Shown one piece after another: positions 54,611-63,284 of a DNA stretch of 64,000 nucleotides. The notes below the pieces were generated by a model. That model ran no database searches, was not told the DNA's origin, and saw nothing but the letters and a program-made list of their open reading frames with translations. Origin of the DNA: Martinezella tropici (GTDB lineage Bacteria; Pseudomonadota; Alphaproteobacteria; Rhizobiales; Rhizobiaceae); assembly GCA_000799755.1 (NCBI GenBank), contig JUHI01000001.1, positions 620,001-684,000 of the forward strand, given 5' to 3'. The translations under genes and the position numbers were made by a program. Within the stretch, counting starts at the first letter, position 1. The number at the start of each line of letters is the position of its first letter.

Positions 54611-55429
54611 ATGGCTCAATCCACTGGCCTCATGGCAGGCAAACGCGGCGTCATCCTCGGCGTAGCAAACAACCGTTCGATAGCGTGGGGTATTGCCAAG
54701 GCCTGTTCGGAAGCCGGAGCCGAAATCGCGTTGACGTGGCAGGGCGACGCTCTGAAGAAGCGCGTCGAGCCGCTCGCTCAGGAACTCGGCGCCTTCATGG
54801 CAGGCCATTGCGACGTCACCGAGCCGGCGACGATCGATGCCGTCATCGATGCGCTGGAAGCCAAATGGGGCAAGATCGATTTCGTCGTGCACGCCATCGC
54901 GTTTTCCGACAAGGACGAACTGACCGGCCGTTACCTCGATACCAGCCGCGACAACTTCACGAAGACGATGGACATCTCGGTCTATTCCTTCACGGCAGTT
55001 GCACAGCGCGCCGAGCGAATCATGAATGACGGCGGCTCTATGATCACCCTCACCTATTATGGTGCGGAAAAGGTCATGCCGCACTACAACGTCATGGGTG
55101 TGGCCAAGGCGGCTCTCGAAGCAAGCGTGCGCTACCTCGCAGTCGATCTCGGCAGCCGCGGCATTCGCGTCAACGCAATTTCGGCTGGCCCGATCAAGAC
55201 GCTCGCAGCTTCCGGCATCGGCGACTTCCGCTATATCCTGAAGTGGAACGAGTATAACGCGCCGCTGAAGCGGACTGTTACAATCGACGAAGTCGGCAAC
55301 TCGGCCCTCTATCTGCTGTCCGATCTCTCGACGGCCGTTACCGGCGAAATCCACCACGTCGATTCCGGCTATCATACGGTCGGCATGAAGGCCGTGGACG
55401 CGCCCGACATTTCCGTCGCGAAGGACTGA
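54611..55429 (+). CDS. fabI: Enoyl-[acyl-carrier-protein] reductase FabI
   Basis: Final reduction in each fatty-acid elongation cycle, NADH-dependent. The 272-residue SDR protein has the nucleotide-binding GVANNRSIAWGIAKACSEAGAEI, the catalytic Tyr-x6-Lys in YNVMGVAK, and the downstream GPIKTLAASGIGDF block. Start MAQSTGLMAGKRGVILG follows GGGAGCAG. The phosphatase gene starts 18 bases after its stop. Confidence 0.97.
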   Translation: MAQSTGLMAGKRGVILGVANNRSIAWGIAKACSEAGAEIALTWQGDALKKRVEPLAQELGAFMAGHCDVTEPATIDAVIDALEAKWGKIDFVVHAIAFSDKDELTGRYLDTSRDNFTKTMDISVYSFTAVAQRAERIMNDGGSMITLTYYGAEKVMPHYNVMGVAKAALEASVRYLAVDLGSRGIRVNAISAGPIKTLAASGIGDFRYILKWNEYNAPLKRTVTIDEVGNSALYLLSDLSTAVTGEIHHVDSGYHTVGMKAVDAPDISVAKD

Positions 55430-55447
55430 CCAAACAGGAAGCTGACC

Positions 55448-56044
55448 GTGTCGCCCATCCTCTATGTGATACGCCACGGTCAGACCGACTGGAATGCCGA
55501 GCGCCGGCTGCAAGGTCAGAAGGATATCGATCTGAATTCCATCGGCCGCGAACAAGCGCGACAGAATGGTATTGATCTCGCCGAAATCCTCGCCTTCGAA
55601 AACATACCCTTCGATTTCGTCGCCAGCCCATTGCGGCGTACCCGCGAAACCATGGAAATCGCGCGTGATGCCATGGGCCTGCCTCCCAAGGACTATCGCA
55701 CCGACGAGAGATTGGTCGAGCTGTCCTTCGGCGCCTGGGAAGGCTTTACCCTCAAGGAATTGAAGGCGACCGCGCCCGACAGGCTTGCCGAACGCAAGGC
55801 AAACAAATGGGATTTCATCCCGCCAGGCGATGACGCCGAAAGCTATGAAATCCTTTCCTGGCGTATCGGCTCATGGCTGGCATCGGTCGATCGCCCCACG
55901 GTCTGCGTCACACATGGCGGCGTCATCCGCACGCTGTTTCGTCTGATCGGCGATGTCGACAAGGAAGAGGCGGCGGAAATCCCGATCCATCAGGACCAGA
56001 TCCTGAAAGTCGATCCCGAAATGAAGATCATCGGTTGGATGTAG
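55448..56044 (+). CDS. Histidine phosphatase family protein (phosphoglycerate mutase-like)
   Basis: A 198-residue branch-1 histidine phosphatase. The catalytic His is in IRHGQTDWN near the N-terminus; a second His motif is VTHGGVIRTLFRLIGD, and ASPLRRTRETMEIA supplies active-site Arg. This is the phosphatase type (GpmB/CobC-like), not glycolytic mutase. Start is GTG at 55448, 18 bases after fabI, suggesting one transcript with fabI. Substrate unknown. Confidence 0.9.
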   Translation: MSPILYVIRHGQTDWNAERRLQGQKDIDLNSIGREQARQNGIDLAEILAFENIPFDFVASPLRRTRETMEIARDAMGLPPKDYRTDERLVELSFGAWEGFTLKELKATAPDRLAERKANKWDFIPPGDDAESYEILSWRIGSWLASVDRPTVCVTHGGVIRTLFRLIGDVDKEEAAEIPIHQDQILKVDPEMKIIGWM

Positions 56045-56155
56045 GACTGTCCTCGATCAGGCGCAGATGGCTGCGTACTCTGGGATCATGGAAGAACAAT
56101 CATTTTAGATGCGGACAATCCGCCCGGATCGCCGGTTGCCCGGCGGCAGCGTTAT

Positions 56156-56416
56156 TTACTGAACGATATCGAGGTCGTTGACGACGCGCTTGCCATCGAC
56201 TTCGGTATAGAAGACGACGACCTTCACGCCCGCCTGCAGGCCGCTGAAATCGAAATCCTCCGGCACCTGATAGTTCTTGCCGTCATCCAGCGTGATGCTG
56301 TAATTTTTGGTATCGACCTTCTTGATGACAGCCTCGACATCCGCGCTTTCGGCAAAGCCTGCGACGGGCGCAAGCAAGCTTGCCGTGGCCAAAAGCGTCG
56401 CTACAAAAAAGCGCAT
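56156..56416 (-). CDS. DUF1344 small periplasmic protein
   Basis: An 86-residue protein with signal peptide MRFFVATLLATASLLAPVAG, cleaved near FAESA. The mature domain SADVEAVIKKVDTKNYSITLDDGKNYQVPEDFDFSGL...GVKVVVFYTEVDGKRVVNDLD is DUF1344, common in rhizobia and of unknown function. It is monocistronic and convergent with the phosphatase gene. Confidence 0.9.
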   Translation of the reverse strand: MRFFVATLLATASLLAPVAGFAESADVEAVIKKVDTKNYSITLDDGKNYQVPEDFDFSGLQAGVKVVVFYTEVDGKRVVNDLDIVQ

Positions 56417-56658
56417 CGTCGTTACCCTTCAGGTCAAATTCAATTGTGATTTCTTATGCGTCGTAAAGAACACTGCGAATATGGCGGAAGTTGCCCGCAA
56501 TAGTGGCCTTGCTCGCCCAATTGGTGAATGCATCGTCACAATCCACAGCAGGGATTAATCTTTGTTTACCATAATGATGGCGCAACGGAAGGTGGCAACG
56601 GCAACCGTTTCGGGTCTGCTGGAAAGAAAGATTTTGTCTTGCCGGCATTTTGGCTCCG

Positions 56659-56695
56659 CCAGATGATCGAGACCCGACCGGCCTCGATCATCTGG
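56659..56695 (+). other. Perfect 13-bp hairpin upstream of aroC
   Basis: CCAGATGATCGAG and CTCGATCATCTGG pair without mismatch around an 11-base loop, 140 bases before the aroC ATG. No U-run follows on either strand, so it is not an obvious terminator; it may be part of the leader RNA. Confidence 0.4.
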
Positions 56696-56728
56696 CACTG
56701 GAATCAAATAGGTAGAGCGTGACGTCGC

Positions 56729-56764
56729 CCGAAAATCGCTTACACTTTTCGGCATCATGCTCTA
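56729..56764. repeat. Short rhizobial intergenic palindrome (second clear copy)
   Basis: CCGAAAA and TTTTCGG form a 7-bp stem around TCGCTTACAC, followed by CATCATGCTCTA. It shares the CGCT, CACTTTT and ATCATGCTCTA elements with the copy at 38400-38438. Confidence 0.65.
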
Positions 56765-56834
56765 TGAGTGGGCCGAAATTGCAAGAGACAAGACGCGGCC
56801 TGCCCGTCAGGCTGCACCAATCCGGTCGTTTTTC

Positions 56835-57932
56835 ATGTCGCACAATACATTCGGTCACCTCTTCCGCGTCACCACCTGGGGCGAAAGCCACGGGCCGGCA
56901 CTCGGCTGCGTCGTCGACGGTTGCCCTCCCGGCCTCCGCTTCAAGCTCGAGGATCTTCAGGTCTGGCTCGACAAGCGCAAGCCAGGCCAGTCCCGTTTCG
57001 TCACACAGCGACGCGAGGACGATCTGGTCAAGGTACTGTCCGGTGTGATGTTCGACGAGGACGGCGAGACCATGATCTCAACGGGCACGCCGATCTCGAT
57101 GCTGATCGAAAACACAGACCAGCGCTCGAAGGATTATGGCGAGATCGCGAGGCGCTATCGCCCCGGCCATGCCGACTATACCTATGACGTCAAGTACGGC
57201 ATCCGCGACTATCGCGGCGGCGGCCGCTCCTCGGCCCGCGAAACGGCGGCGCGCGTCGCCGCCGGCGGCATCGCCCGCCTCGTCGTGCCCGGTGTGACGA
57301 TCCGCGGTGCGCTGGTGCAGATCGGCAAGCACAAGATCAACCGCGCCAACTGGGATTGGGCGCAGGTCGACCAGAACCCGTTCTTCGCTCCCGATCCCGA
57401 AATCGTGCCGGTGTGGGAAGAATATCTCGACGGCATCCGCAAGGCAGGCTCCTCGATCGGCGCTGTCGTCGAAGTCGTCGCCGAAGGCGTGCCAGCGGGT
57501 CTTGGCGCGCCGATCTATGGCAAGCTCGACCAGGATATCGCCTCGCTGCTGATGTCGATCAACGCCGTCAAGGGCGTCGAAATCGGCGAAGGCTTCGCGT
57601 CCGCCGAACTGACCGGCGAGGAGAATGCCGATGCGATGCGCATGGGCAACGACGGCAAGCGGATTTTCCTCTCCAATCATGCCGGTGGCATCCTCGGCGG
57701 CATATCCACCGGCGAGCCGGTGATCGCTCGTTTCGCCATCAAGCCGACTTCCTCGATCCTGACGGAACGCCAATCGATCGACGCGGACGGAAACAATGTC
57801 GATGTGCGCACCAAGGGCCGCCACGATCCCTGCGTCGGCATTCGTGCCGTGCCGATCGGCGAGGCCATGGTTGCCTGTGCCGTTGCCGACCATTATCTGA
57901 GGGATCGCGGCCAGACGGGCCGAGAGAGATAG
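56835..57932 (+). CDS. aroC: Chorismate synthase
   Basis: Last step of the shikimate pathway, needing reduced FMN. The 365-residue protein has all three family signatures: [19 protein letters not shown] near residue 15, [16 protein letters not shown] near 130, and the late [25 protein letters not shown] block near 335. Start [16 protein letters not shown] is the family N-terminus; the frame is open further upstream but unconserved. ribBA follows after 10 bases, so they are co-transcribed. Confidence 0.97.
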   Translation: MSHNTFGHLFRVTTWGESHGPALGCVVDGCPPGLRFKLEDLQVWLDKRKPGQSRFVTQRREDDLVKVLSGVMFDEDGETMISTGTPISMLIENTDQRSKDYGEIARRYRPGHADYTYDVKYGIRDYRGGGRSSARETAARVAAGGIARLVVPGVTIRGALVQIGKHKINRANWDWAQVDQNPFFAPDPEIVPVWEEYLDGIRKAGSSIGAVVEVVAEGVPAGLGAPIYGKLDQDIASLLMSINAVKGVEIGEGFASAELTGEENADAMRMGNDGKRIFLSNHAGGILGGISTGEPVIARFAIKPTSSILTERQSIDADGNNVDVRTKGRHDPCVGIRAVPIGEAMVACAVADHYLRDRGQTGRER

Positions 57933-57942
57933 GAATTTCGAG

Positions 57943-59046
57943 ATGCCTTACGACCAGAAGCGTGTTGTCGATGCTATCAGGGCCTTCGAGGCCGGCGAGA
58001 TCGTCGTCGTCATGGACGATAACGACCGTGAAAACGAAGGCGACTTGATCGTCGCCGCCGTTCACTGCACGCCCGACAAGATGGCCTTCATCGTTCGGCA
58101 CACTTCCGGCATCGTCTGCACGCCGATGCCGCGCGAGGAGGCCAAGCGCCTGAACTTGAACGCCATGGTGGCGGAAAACGATTCCGCGCATACCACAGCC
58201 TTCACCGTATCGGTCGACTTCAAGCATGGCACGACGACGGGCATTTCCGCCGACGATCGCACGCTGACGGTGCGCAATCTCGCCAACCCGAATGTCGGTC
58301 CCACAGATTTCGTCCGTCCCGGCCATATCTTCCCGCTCGTTGCCCGCGAGGGTGGCGTGCTGATGCGTTCCGGCCATACCGAAGCCGCCGTCGATCTCTG
58401 CAAGCTTGCCGGCCTGCCGCCGATCGGCGTCATCTGCGAACTCGTCAATGACGACGGCACGGTGACGCGTGGCCAGCAGGTGGTGAGCTTTGCCGAGCAG
58501 CACGGGCTGAAGCTCGTCTCCGTCGCCGACCTCATCGCCTATCGCCAGCGCAAGGAAACGCTGATCGAACTCGGCGCCAGCTTCGATGTCGAGACGCCGT
58601 TCGGCAAGGCGCGCGCCCATACCTATTCGCTGCCCTGGGACCCGATGCAGCACCTCGCCGTCGTCTTCGGCGATATCCGCGACGGCATCGACATCCCGGT
58701 CCGCCTGCATCCGGAAAACGTCGCCGAGGACATTTTCGGCAAGAACAGCCCGGTCGATTTCTACATGAAGAAGATCGCCGAAGAGGGTCGCGGCATCATC
58801 GTCTATCTGCGCGAAGGCTCCGTCGGCGTCGGCCATATCGACAACGGCCGCAAATCGCGCCAGGCTGGCCGCGAGGCTCATGCCGAAGCCCAGACACGCG
58901 ACAGCGAATGGCTGGAAATCGGCCTGGGCGCACAGATCCTCAAGGATCTCGGCGTCAGCTCGATCAAGCTGCTCACCAGCCGCGAACGCCACTATGTCGG
59001 CCTCGAAGGTTTTGGCATCAAGATCGCCAAGACGGAAATCTGCTGA
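57943..59046 (+). CDS. ribBA: DHBP synthase RibB fused to a degenerate GTP cyclohydrolase II domain
   Basis: The 367-residue protein has an intact N-terminal RibB domain (residues 1-205) making 3,4-dihydroxy-2-butanone 4-phosphate for riboflavin: DDNDRENEGDLIVAA holds the acidic metal site, and HTSGIVCTPM and RSGHTEAAVDLCKLAG are conserved. The RibA-like half (about 210-367) lacks the zinc cysteines: where GTP cyclohydrolase II has C-x10-C-x-C it reads HPENVAEDIFGKNSPVD, and the catalytic GRNIGL region reads GSVGVGHI. It should therefore not be assumed to have GTP cyclohydrolase II activity. It is 10 bases downstream of aroC. Confidence 0.93.
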   Translation: MPYDQKRVVDAIRAFEAGEIVVVMDDNDRENEGDLIVAAVHCTPDKMAFIVRHTSGIVCTPMPREEAKRLNLNAMVAENDSAHTTAFTVSVDFKHGTTTGISADDRTLTVRNLANPNVGPTDFVRPGHIFPLVAREGGVLMRSGHTEAAVDLCKLAGLPPIGVICELVNDDGTVTRGQQVVSFAEQHGLKLVSVADLIAYRQRKETLIELGASFDVETPFGKARAHTYSLPWDPMQHLAVVFGDIRDGIDIPVRLHPENVAEDIFGKNSPVDFYMKKIAEEGRGIIVYLREGSVGVGHIDNGRKSRQAGREAHAEAQTRDSEWLEIGLGAQILKDLGVSSIKLLTSRERHYVGLEGFGIKIAKTEIC

Positions 59047-59050
59047 CTTT

Positions 59051-59164
59051 CACCCTCACCTTGAGGGGGAGGGTCGGAGCGAAGCTCCGGGGTGGGGTGA
59101 TCGCTGCGGCTTGCCGAGCTCAACCAACTGTCACCCGCGCGACCGCCCCCCTCAAGAGGGAGGT
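59051..59164. repeat. Mosaic palindromic repeat, copy 1 (after ribBA)
   Basis: Starts CACCCTCACCTTGAGGGGGA 4 bases after the ribBA stop, runs through GGAGCGAAGCTCCGGGGTGG, and ends with the complementary CCCCCTCAAGAGGGAGGT. The ends pair into a long stem. A closely similar copy lies at 61858-61984. Confidence 0.8.
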
Positions 59165-59209
59165 GTTGATGCAGTCCGCTTCCTCAAGCCCGGCTCATTT
59201 CCGCTGCGC

Positions 59210-60454
59210 TTATGAATTTTGCGCCCAGCCTTGCTGGCCCGATTTGCTATTACGTGCGGCCCAGTTCTTAAGGCGCAACCCGTTGAGTTTGATAAATCCT
59301 TCGGCATCGTGATGGTCGTAGCTGCCCGAGCCTTCCTCGAAAGTGACAAGGTCGGCGGAGTAGAGCGAATGAGGAGAATTGCGGGCGATGACGCTCGCCG
59401 ACCCCTTGTAGAGTCTGACCGTCACTTCGCCGGTCACATAGGTTTGGCTCATATCGATCAGCGCCTGCAGCATTTCCCGCTCCGGTGAATACCAGAAGCC
59501 ATTGTAGATCAGCTCCGCATAACGCGGCATGATCTCATCCTTCAGATGAGCAGCTGCGCGGTCCAGCGTGATCGACTCGATCCCCCGGTGAGCCGCCAGC
59601 AAAATCGTACCGCCGGGTGTCTCGTAGACCCCGCGCGATTTCATGCCGACAAAGCGGTTCTCAACGAGATCGAGCCGGCCAATTCCATGCCTACCACCGA
59701 ATTCGTTGAGTAAAGTTAGCAGCGCGGCCGGCGACAGCCTCTCACCATTGAGGGAAACTGCATCGCCCATCTCGAAGCCAATGGTGATGGCCTCCGGCAG
59801 ATCGGGTGCATCCATAGGATCGACCGTGCGCTGATAGATGTAATCCGGCGCGATATCGGCGGGATCTTCGAGCACTTTGCCTTCGGTCGAGGTATGCAAC
59901 AAATTTGCATCGATCGAGAAAGGCGCTTCCCCGCGTTTGTCCTTGGGGATGGGGATCTGATGCCTTTCGGCATAATCAATCAGTTGCGCCCGGGACTGAA
60001 TGGCCCATTCGCGCCATGGGGCGACAATCTCGATCGAAGGATCAAGAGCATTGACGGTCAGCTCGAAGCGGACCTGGTCATTGCCCTTCCCGGTCGCTCC
60101 GTGGGCAATCGCATCGGCGCCGACCTCCTGGGCAATGCTGACAAGATGCTTTGCGATCAGCGGACGGGCAATGGAGCTGCCAAGAAGATACTGGCCTTCG
60201 TAAAGCGTATTGGCGCGGAACATCGGGAAAACGAAGTCGCGCACGAACGCTTCGCGGACATCCACAATCCGGACGTCCCTGACCCCCAGCATCTCGGCCT
60301 TCTTCCTTGCTGGTTCCAGCTCCTCGCCCTGGCCCAGATCGGCGGTGAAGGTCACCACTTCGCACTTATAGGTTTCTTGCAGCCATTTCAGGATGATCGA
60401 GGTATCGAGACCGCCTGAATAGGAGAGCACGATCTTCTTGAGCTTTTTCGGCAT
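59210..60454 (-). CDS. argG: Argininosuccinate synthase
   Basis: Ligates citrulline and aspartate using ATP in arginine synthesis. The 414-residue protein starts [19 protein letters not shown] with the PP-loop SGGLDTS at residues 13-19 and continues with [15 protein letters not shown] and the conserved [20 protein letters not shown]. Length and order are standard. It diverges from the Lrp/AsnC gene across 138 bases containing a perfect palindrome. Confidence 0.98.
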   Translation of the reverse strand: MPKKLKKIVLSYSGGLDTSIILKWLQETYKCEVVTFTADLGQGEELEPARKKAEMLGVRDVRIVDVREAFVRDFVFPMFRANTLYEGQYLLGSSIARPLIAKHLVSIAQEVGADAIAHGATGKGNDQVRFELTVNALDPSIEIVAPWREWAIQSRAQLIDYAERHQIPIPKDKRGEAPFSIDANLLHTSTEGKVLEDPADIAPDYIYQRTVDPMDAPDLPEAITIGFEMGDAVSLNGERLSPAALLTLLNEFGGRHGIGRLDLVENRFVGMKSRGVYETPGGTILLAAHRGIESITLDRAAAHLKDEIMPRYAELIYNGFWYSPEREMLQALIDMSQTYVTGEVTVRLYKGSASVIARNSPHSLYSADLVTFEEGSGSYDHHDAEGFIKLNGLRLKNWAARNSKSGQQGWAQNS

Positions 60455-60540
60455 GATTGCGTTTCCATCTTCGTATTGGATGGATGGAATGTTAAGCTAA
60501 CCACTACGCAATGACCTTGCGAAGAAAGCGAGCAGACAGC

Positions 60541-60567
60541 GAAATTTGGCATAAAGTGCCAAATTTC
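60541..60567. promoter_or_regulatory. Perfect 11-bp inverted repeat between argG and the Lrp gene
   Basis: GAAATTTGGCA and TGCCAAATTTC flank TAAAG. The site is 26 bases upstream of the Lrp-type ATG (60593) and 87 bases upstream of argG. Lrp/AsnC regulators bind such AT-rich palindromes and usually control their own gene and a neighbour; binding here is inferred. Confidence 0.65.
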
Positions 60568-60592
60568 CTCGATTATGAGGCTTAAAGCGCCA

Positions 60593-61054
60593 ATGAATCT
60601 GGATGATATCGATCGCCGTATCTTGCGAGTGCTTCAGCGAAATGGGCGTATCTCCAATGTGGAATTGGCCAAGGAGGTCGGCTTGTCGCCTTCGCCTTGC
60701 TTGCGCAGGGTACGGTTGCTGGAGGAAGCTGGTGTTATTGACCACTATGTTGCCGTGCTTGATCCCACAAAAGTCGGCGCTGGTCTTACCGTCTTTGCGC
60801 GCGTCTGGTTCAAGACGCAGGACGCCGAGATAACGGTTCAGTTCGGCGAGGCCATACGGCGATTTCCGGAAGTGGTCGAATGCCACCTGACGACCGGGGA
60901 GTGCGATGCAATCCTGCGGATCGTCACCACGGACCTGCATAGCTACTGGCGCTTCCAGGCCGACTATCTGACCCGTATCCCCAGCGTGCTGAACGTCAAG
61001 ACGGATGTGCCGATGGAAACGCTGAAACACAGCTATGAATTGCCGGTGAGATAG
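60593..61054 (+). CDS. Lrp/AsnC-family transcriptional regulator
   Basis: A 153-residue feast/famine regulator. The HTH is in LDDIDRRILRVLQRNGRISNVELAKEVGLSPSPCLRRVRLLEEAGVI, followed by the RAM ligand-binding domain (about residues 65-145: FARVWFKTQDAEITVQFGEAI, VECHLTTGECDAILRIVTTDL). MNLDDIDRRIL is the usual family start; a Met six codons earlier is possible. Its promoter region holds the perfect palindrome at 60541-60567 and faces argG, so arginine-related control is plausible but unproven. Confidence 0.95.
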   Translation: MNLDDIDRRILRVLQRNGRISNVELAKEVGLSPSPCLRRVRLLEEAGVIDHYVAVLDPTKVGAGLTVFARVWFKTQDAEITVQFGEAIRRFPEVVECHLTTGECDAILRIVTTDLHSYWRFQADYLTRIPSVLNVKTDVPMETLKHSYELPVR

Positions 61055-61175
61055 GCAGGCAAGTAACCCCCTACACTTTGATTTTTGATAGACCAAATAA
61101 AGCGCGGCGCATCCGCTTTTGCCCTACCGCAAGCATTTTAGGCGATGGCATTGCAAGACCGCTTTCACAACGACC

Positions 61176-61721
61176 TCACAATCCCTTTGACAAAAACTCG
61201 CGATCCAGCAGGCCCATCATGATGTCGTCGTGCCAGCTGCCGTTGACGTAAGCCGTCTCACGCTCCCGTCCCTCGATGATGAAGCCGCACTTTTCATAGG
61301 CGCGGATGGCACGCTTGTTATAGGCGAGCACGCGTATTCCGATGCGATGCAGCCCCATGTCGCCAAAGGCGTGCTGCAGCAGAAGAGTGATCGCTTCGGT
61401 GCCAAAACCTTTGCCGAGCAAGGCGGGATTGCTGATGCCGATGGCCATCGTCGCGCGCTTGTCCAGCGCGTTGACGTTGTCCAGTCTGATTTCTCCGGCA
61501 AAGACTCCGTTGATTTCGATGACCCAGGCATATGGGCGCTCGGCAAACAGCTGTACCCATCTAGCCGCGCCCTCTCTGGTCACAGGCTTGATGTCTTCCT
61601 TGTTGATACCGTACATTTCCGAAATCTCGGCATTCGTGCCCAAGGAGAAACGCACATCGGCATCTCCGTCACATGGCTGACGGAGCCTGACATTGCGGCC
61701 TTCGAGAATTGGCAACGACAA
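61176..61721 (-). CDS. GNAT acetyltransferase, RimJ/RimL-like
   Basis: A 181-residue acetyltransferase. LDKRATMAIGISNPALLGKGFGTEAITLLLQHAFGDMGLHRIGIRVLAYNKRAIRAYEKCGFIIEGRERE contains the acetyl-CoA loop (GKGFGTEA) and the RimL-type neighbour-residue pattern. The protein substrate is unknown. A duplicated ribBA 3' fragment and its repeat start beyond its start codon at 61798. Confidence 0.92.
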   Translation of the reverse strand: MSLPILEGRNVRLRQPCDGDADVRFSLGTNAEISEMYGINKEDIKPVTREGAARWVQLFAERPYAWVIEINGVFAGEIRLDNVNALDKRATMAIGISNPALLGKGFGTEAITLLLQHAFGDMGLHRIGIRVLAYNKRAIRAYEKCGFIIEGRERETAYVNGSWHDDIMMGLLDREFLSKGL

Positions 61722-61797
61722 TGGCCCCTCCCCTCTGTTTGACGCCTAGCTGGAACCCCAGGAAGTGATTTTGCTACAGATTGGCAACAGCAAGCAA

Positions 61798-61854
61798 CGT
61801 CATGTCGGCTTCAAAAAATTCGGCATCAAGATCACCAAAGCGGAAATCTGCTGA
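61798..61854 (+). pseudogene. Truncated duplicate of the ribBA 3' end
   Basis: The frame reads RHVGFKKFGIKITKAEIC then stop, matching the last 19 residues of RibBA (RHYVGLEGFGIKIAKTEIC) with one residue missing. By eye 46 of 57 aligned bases agree. It is followed, 3 bases after the stop, by the same repeat that follows ribBA. No start codon or upstream coding homology is seen, so it is a leftover fragment, not a gene. Confidence 0.8.
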
Positions 61855-61857
61855 CGC

Positions 61858-61984
61858 CACCCTCACCTTGAGGGGGAGGGTCGGAGCGAAGCTCCGGGGT
61901 GGGGTGATCGCTTCGGCCACCTCAGTCAACCAACTGTCACCCCCACCCGCGCGTTCGCGCGACCTCCCCCCTCAAGGGGGAGGT
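61858..61984. repeat. Mosaic palindromic repeat, copy 2 (after the ribBA fragment)
   Basis: Nearly identical to copy 1 over its left half (CACCCTCACCTTGAGGGGGA, then GGAGCGAAGCTCCGGGGTGG) and similar over its right half, with an added CCCCACCCGCGCGTTCGCGC stretch and the end CTCAAGGGGGAGGT. It ends 2 bases before the YcaQ-family stop codon. Confidence 0.85.
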
Positions 61985-61986
61985 AG

Positions 61987-63204
61987 TCATCCCCGCCAGC
62001 CTTCGAGAAAAACAACCTTTTCAACGCCGGTGAAGCGGGCGACGCGTTCCAACTCGGCTTCCAGCTTCTCCAGCCGGCCAGCCGATGCCTTGACGCTAGG
62101 CTCCAGCCACAGGCGCTTGACGTCAAGGGTGCCTGCCTTGCGGTCAGCCTTCATGTCGATCCGGCCGATCAGACGGTCTCCTTCCAGGAGCGGGAAGACA
62201 TAATAGCCGTACTCGCGCTTCGGCTCGGGCACGAAGATTTCGATGCGGTAGAAGAAGCCGAAGAGGCGTTCGGTGCGGTTGCGATCGCGCAAGGTCGGAT
62301 CGAAGGGGCTGAGAACGCGAATGCGTGCCGGCGCTTCGGCGTGGTTGTCGAGTGTGTCGTGGAAATCGAGATAGGCGAAAGAAGGGCGAGGCTTGCCGCC
62401 GCCGGCAGGTTCGATCAGCACTTCGGTCAGTTCGTCGCGATGCGTCTCGACCCAGATCTTGGCTTCCTGCGGCGTCACCAGATCCCAGAAGGCGGCAATC
62501 TCGCCGGAGGTGGCGAAGCCAAGGCGCTGCAGCGCGCTGCGGCAGGCCCAATCGACGAATTCGTCGTGCTCGACTTCCGGCTCATGGAAATGGCTCGGCA
62601 GCACGCGTTCGACGAGATCATAGACCTTCTGGAAGTTGGTGCGACCGGCAATCGCAAACTTGCCGGTGCGCCAGAAATATTCGAGCGCCGTCTTGTTGGG
62701 ATGCCAGTTCCACCAGCCGCCGGAGACATGATCCTCCGCCTTGACCTCGCGCGCGGTGATCGCGCCATTCTTCAGCACGCGCTCGTAGGTTTCCTCGAAG
62801 GCATCCTCGAAGCCCTCCCCGCGCCATTTGCGCCAGCGCGCGATGATCGCCTCGTCCTCGCGGCGGAAACGGTGCTTCCAATAGACGAAGAAGGCGCTCG
62901 GCAGAATGGAGGCGTCATGCGTCCAGTTCTCGAAGAGCGCGCCGTCTTTTTCCAGAAGCTCCGTCAGATGCTCGCGCCGATAGGTCTGGTTGCGAGAAAA
63001 CAAGATCTGATGATGGGCGCGTTCGACGGTGGCGATACTGTCCACCTGCACGAAGCCGATGTCGTGGATGAGTTGCAGCAGGCCCGCCTTGGTCAAGGCG
63101 CGGTTCGGTGGATTGGCGAGCCCCTGCTTGGCAAGGAACACGCGGCGGGCATCGCGATTCGAGAGCAGATTCGTCATGGCGCGATCATAGGCATAAATTC
63201 CCAT
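61987..63204 (-). CDS. YcaQ-family winged-helix DNA glycosylase-like protein
   Basis: A 405-residue protein of the HTH_42 / YcaQ family. Some members (E. coli YcaQ, Streptomyces AlkZ) unhook DNA interstrand crosslinks as glycosylases. The catalytic-type Q-x-D is Q53-V-D55 in DIGFVQVDSIATVERAHHQILFSR. Further conserved blocks are FENWTHDASILP, LRDRNRTERLFGFFYRIEIF and YGYYVFPLLEGDRLIGRIDMKADR. Start 63204 gives MGIYAYDRAM; 63177 (MTNLLSNRDAR) is equally plausible. Activity is a family inference. Confidence 0.9.
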   Translation of the reverse strand: MGIYAYDRAMTNLLSNRDARRVFLAKQGLANPPNRALTKAGLLQLIHDIGFVQVDSIATVERAHHQILFSRNQTYRREHLTELLEKDGALFENWTHDASILPSAFFVYWKHRFRREDEAIIARWRKWRGEGFEDAFEETYERVLKNGAITAREVKAEDHVSGGWWNWHPNKTALEYFWRTGKFAIAGRTNFQKVYDLVERVLPSHFHEPEVEHDEFVDWACRSALQRLGFATSGEIAAFWDLVTPQEAKIWVETHRDELTEVLIEPAGGGKPRPSFAYLDFHDTLDNHAEAPARIRVLSPFDPTLRDRNRTERLFGFFYRIEIFVPEPKREYGYYVFPLLEGDRLIGRIDMKADRKAGTLDVKRLWLEPSVKASAGRLEKLEAELERVARFTGVEKVVFLEGWRG

Positions 63205-63284
63205 GCTTTCAAAGAGGCGTTGATTTGATAAATCGACGCAATGCGCTATAGCTCCGCGACTGTGCCACGGAATAGGAAAGCCGC

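Larger units (their letters stand above)
56417..56834. other. Long intergenic region before aroC
   Basis: No convincing gene in 418 bases. Features: an AT-rich stretch (56420-56460) likely holding the DUF1344 promoter, a perfect 13-bp stem hairpin at 56659-56695, and a rhizobial short palindrome at 56729-56764. The aroC ribosome-binding site is not strong. Confidence 0.45.

Noticed and set aside
63205..63284. BioR-type operator before bioM
   Set aside because: The best AT-rich candidate (GATTTGATAAATC) departs from the known TTATxxATAA core at several positions.
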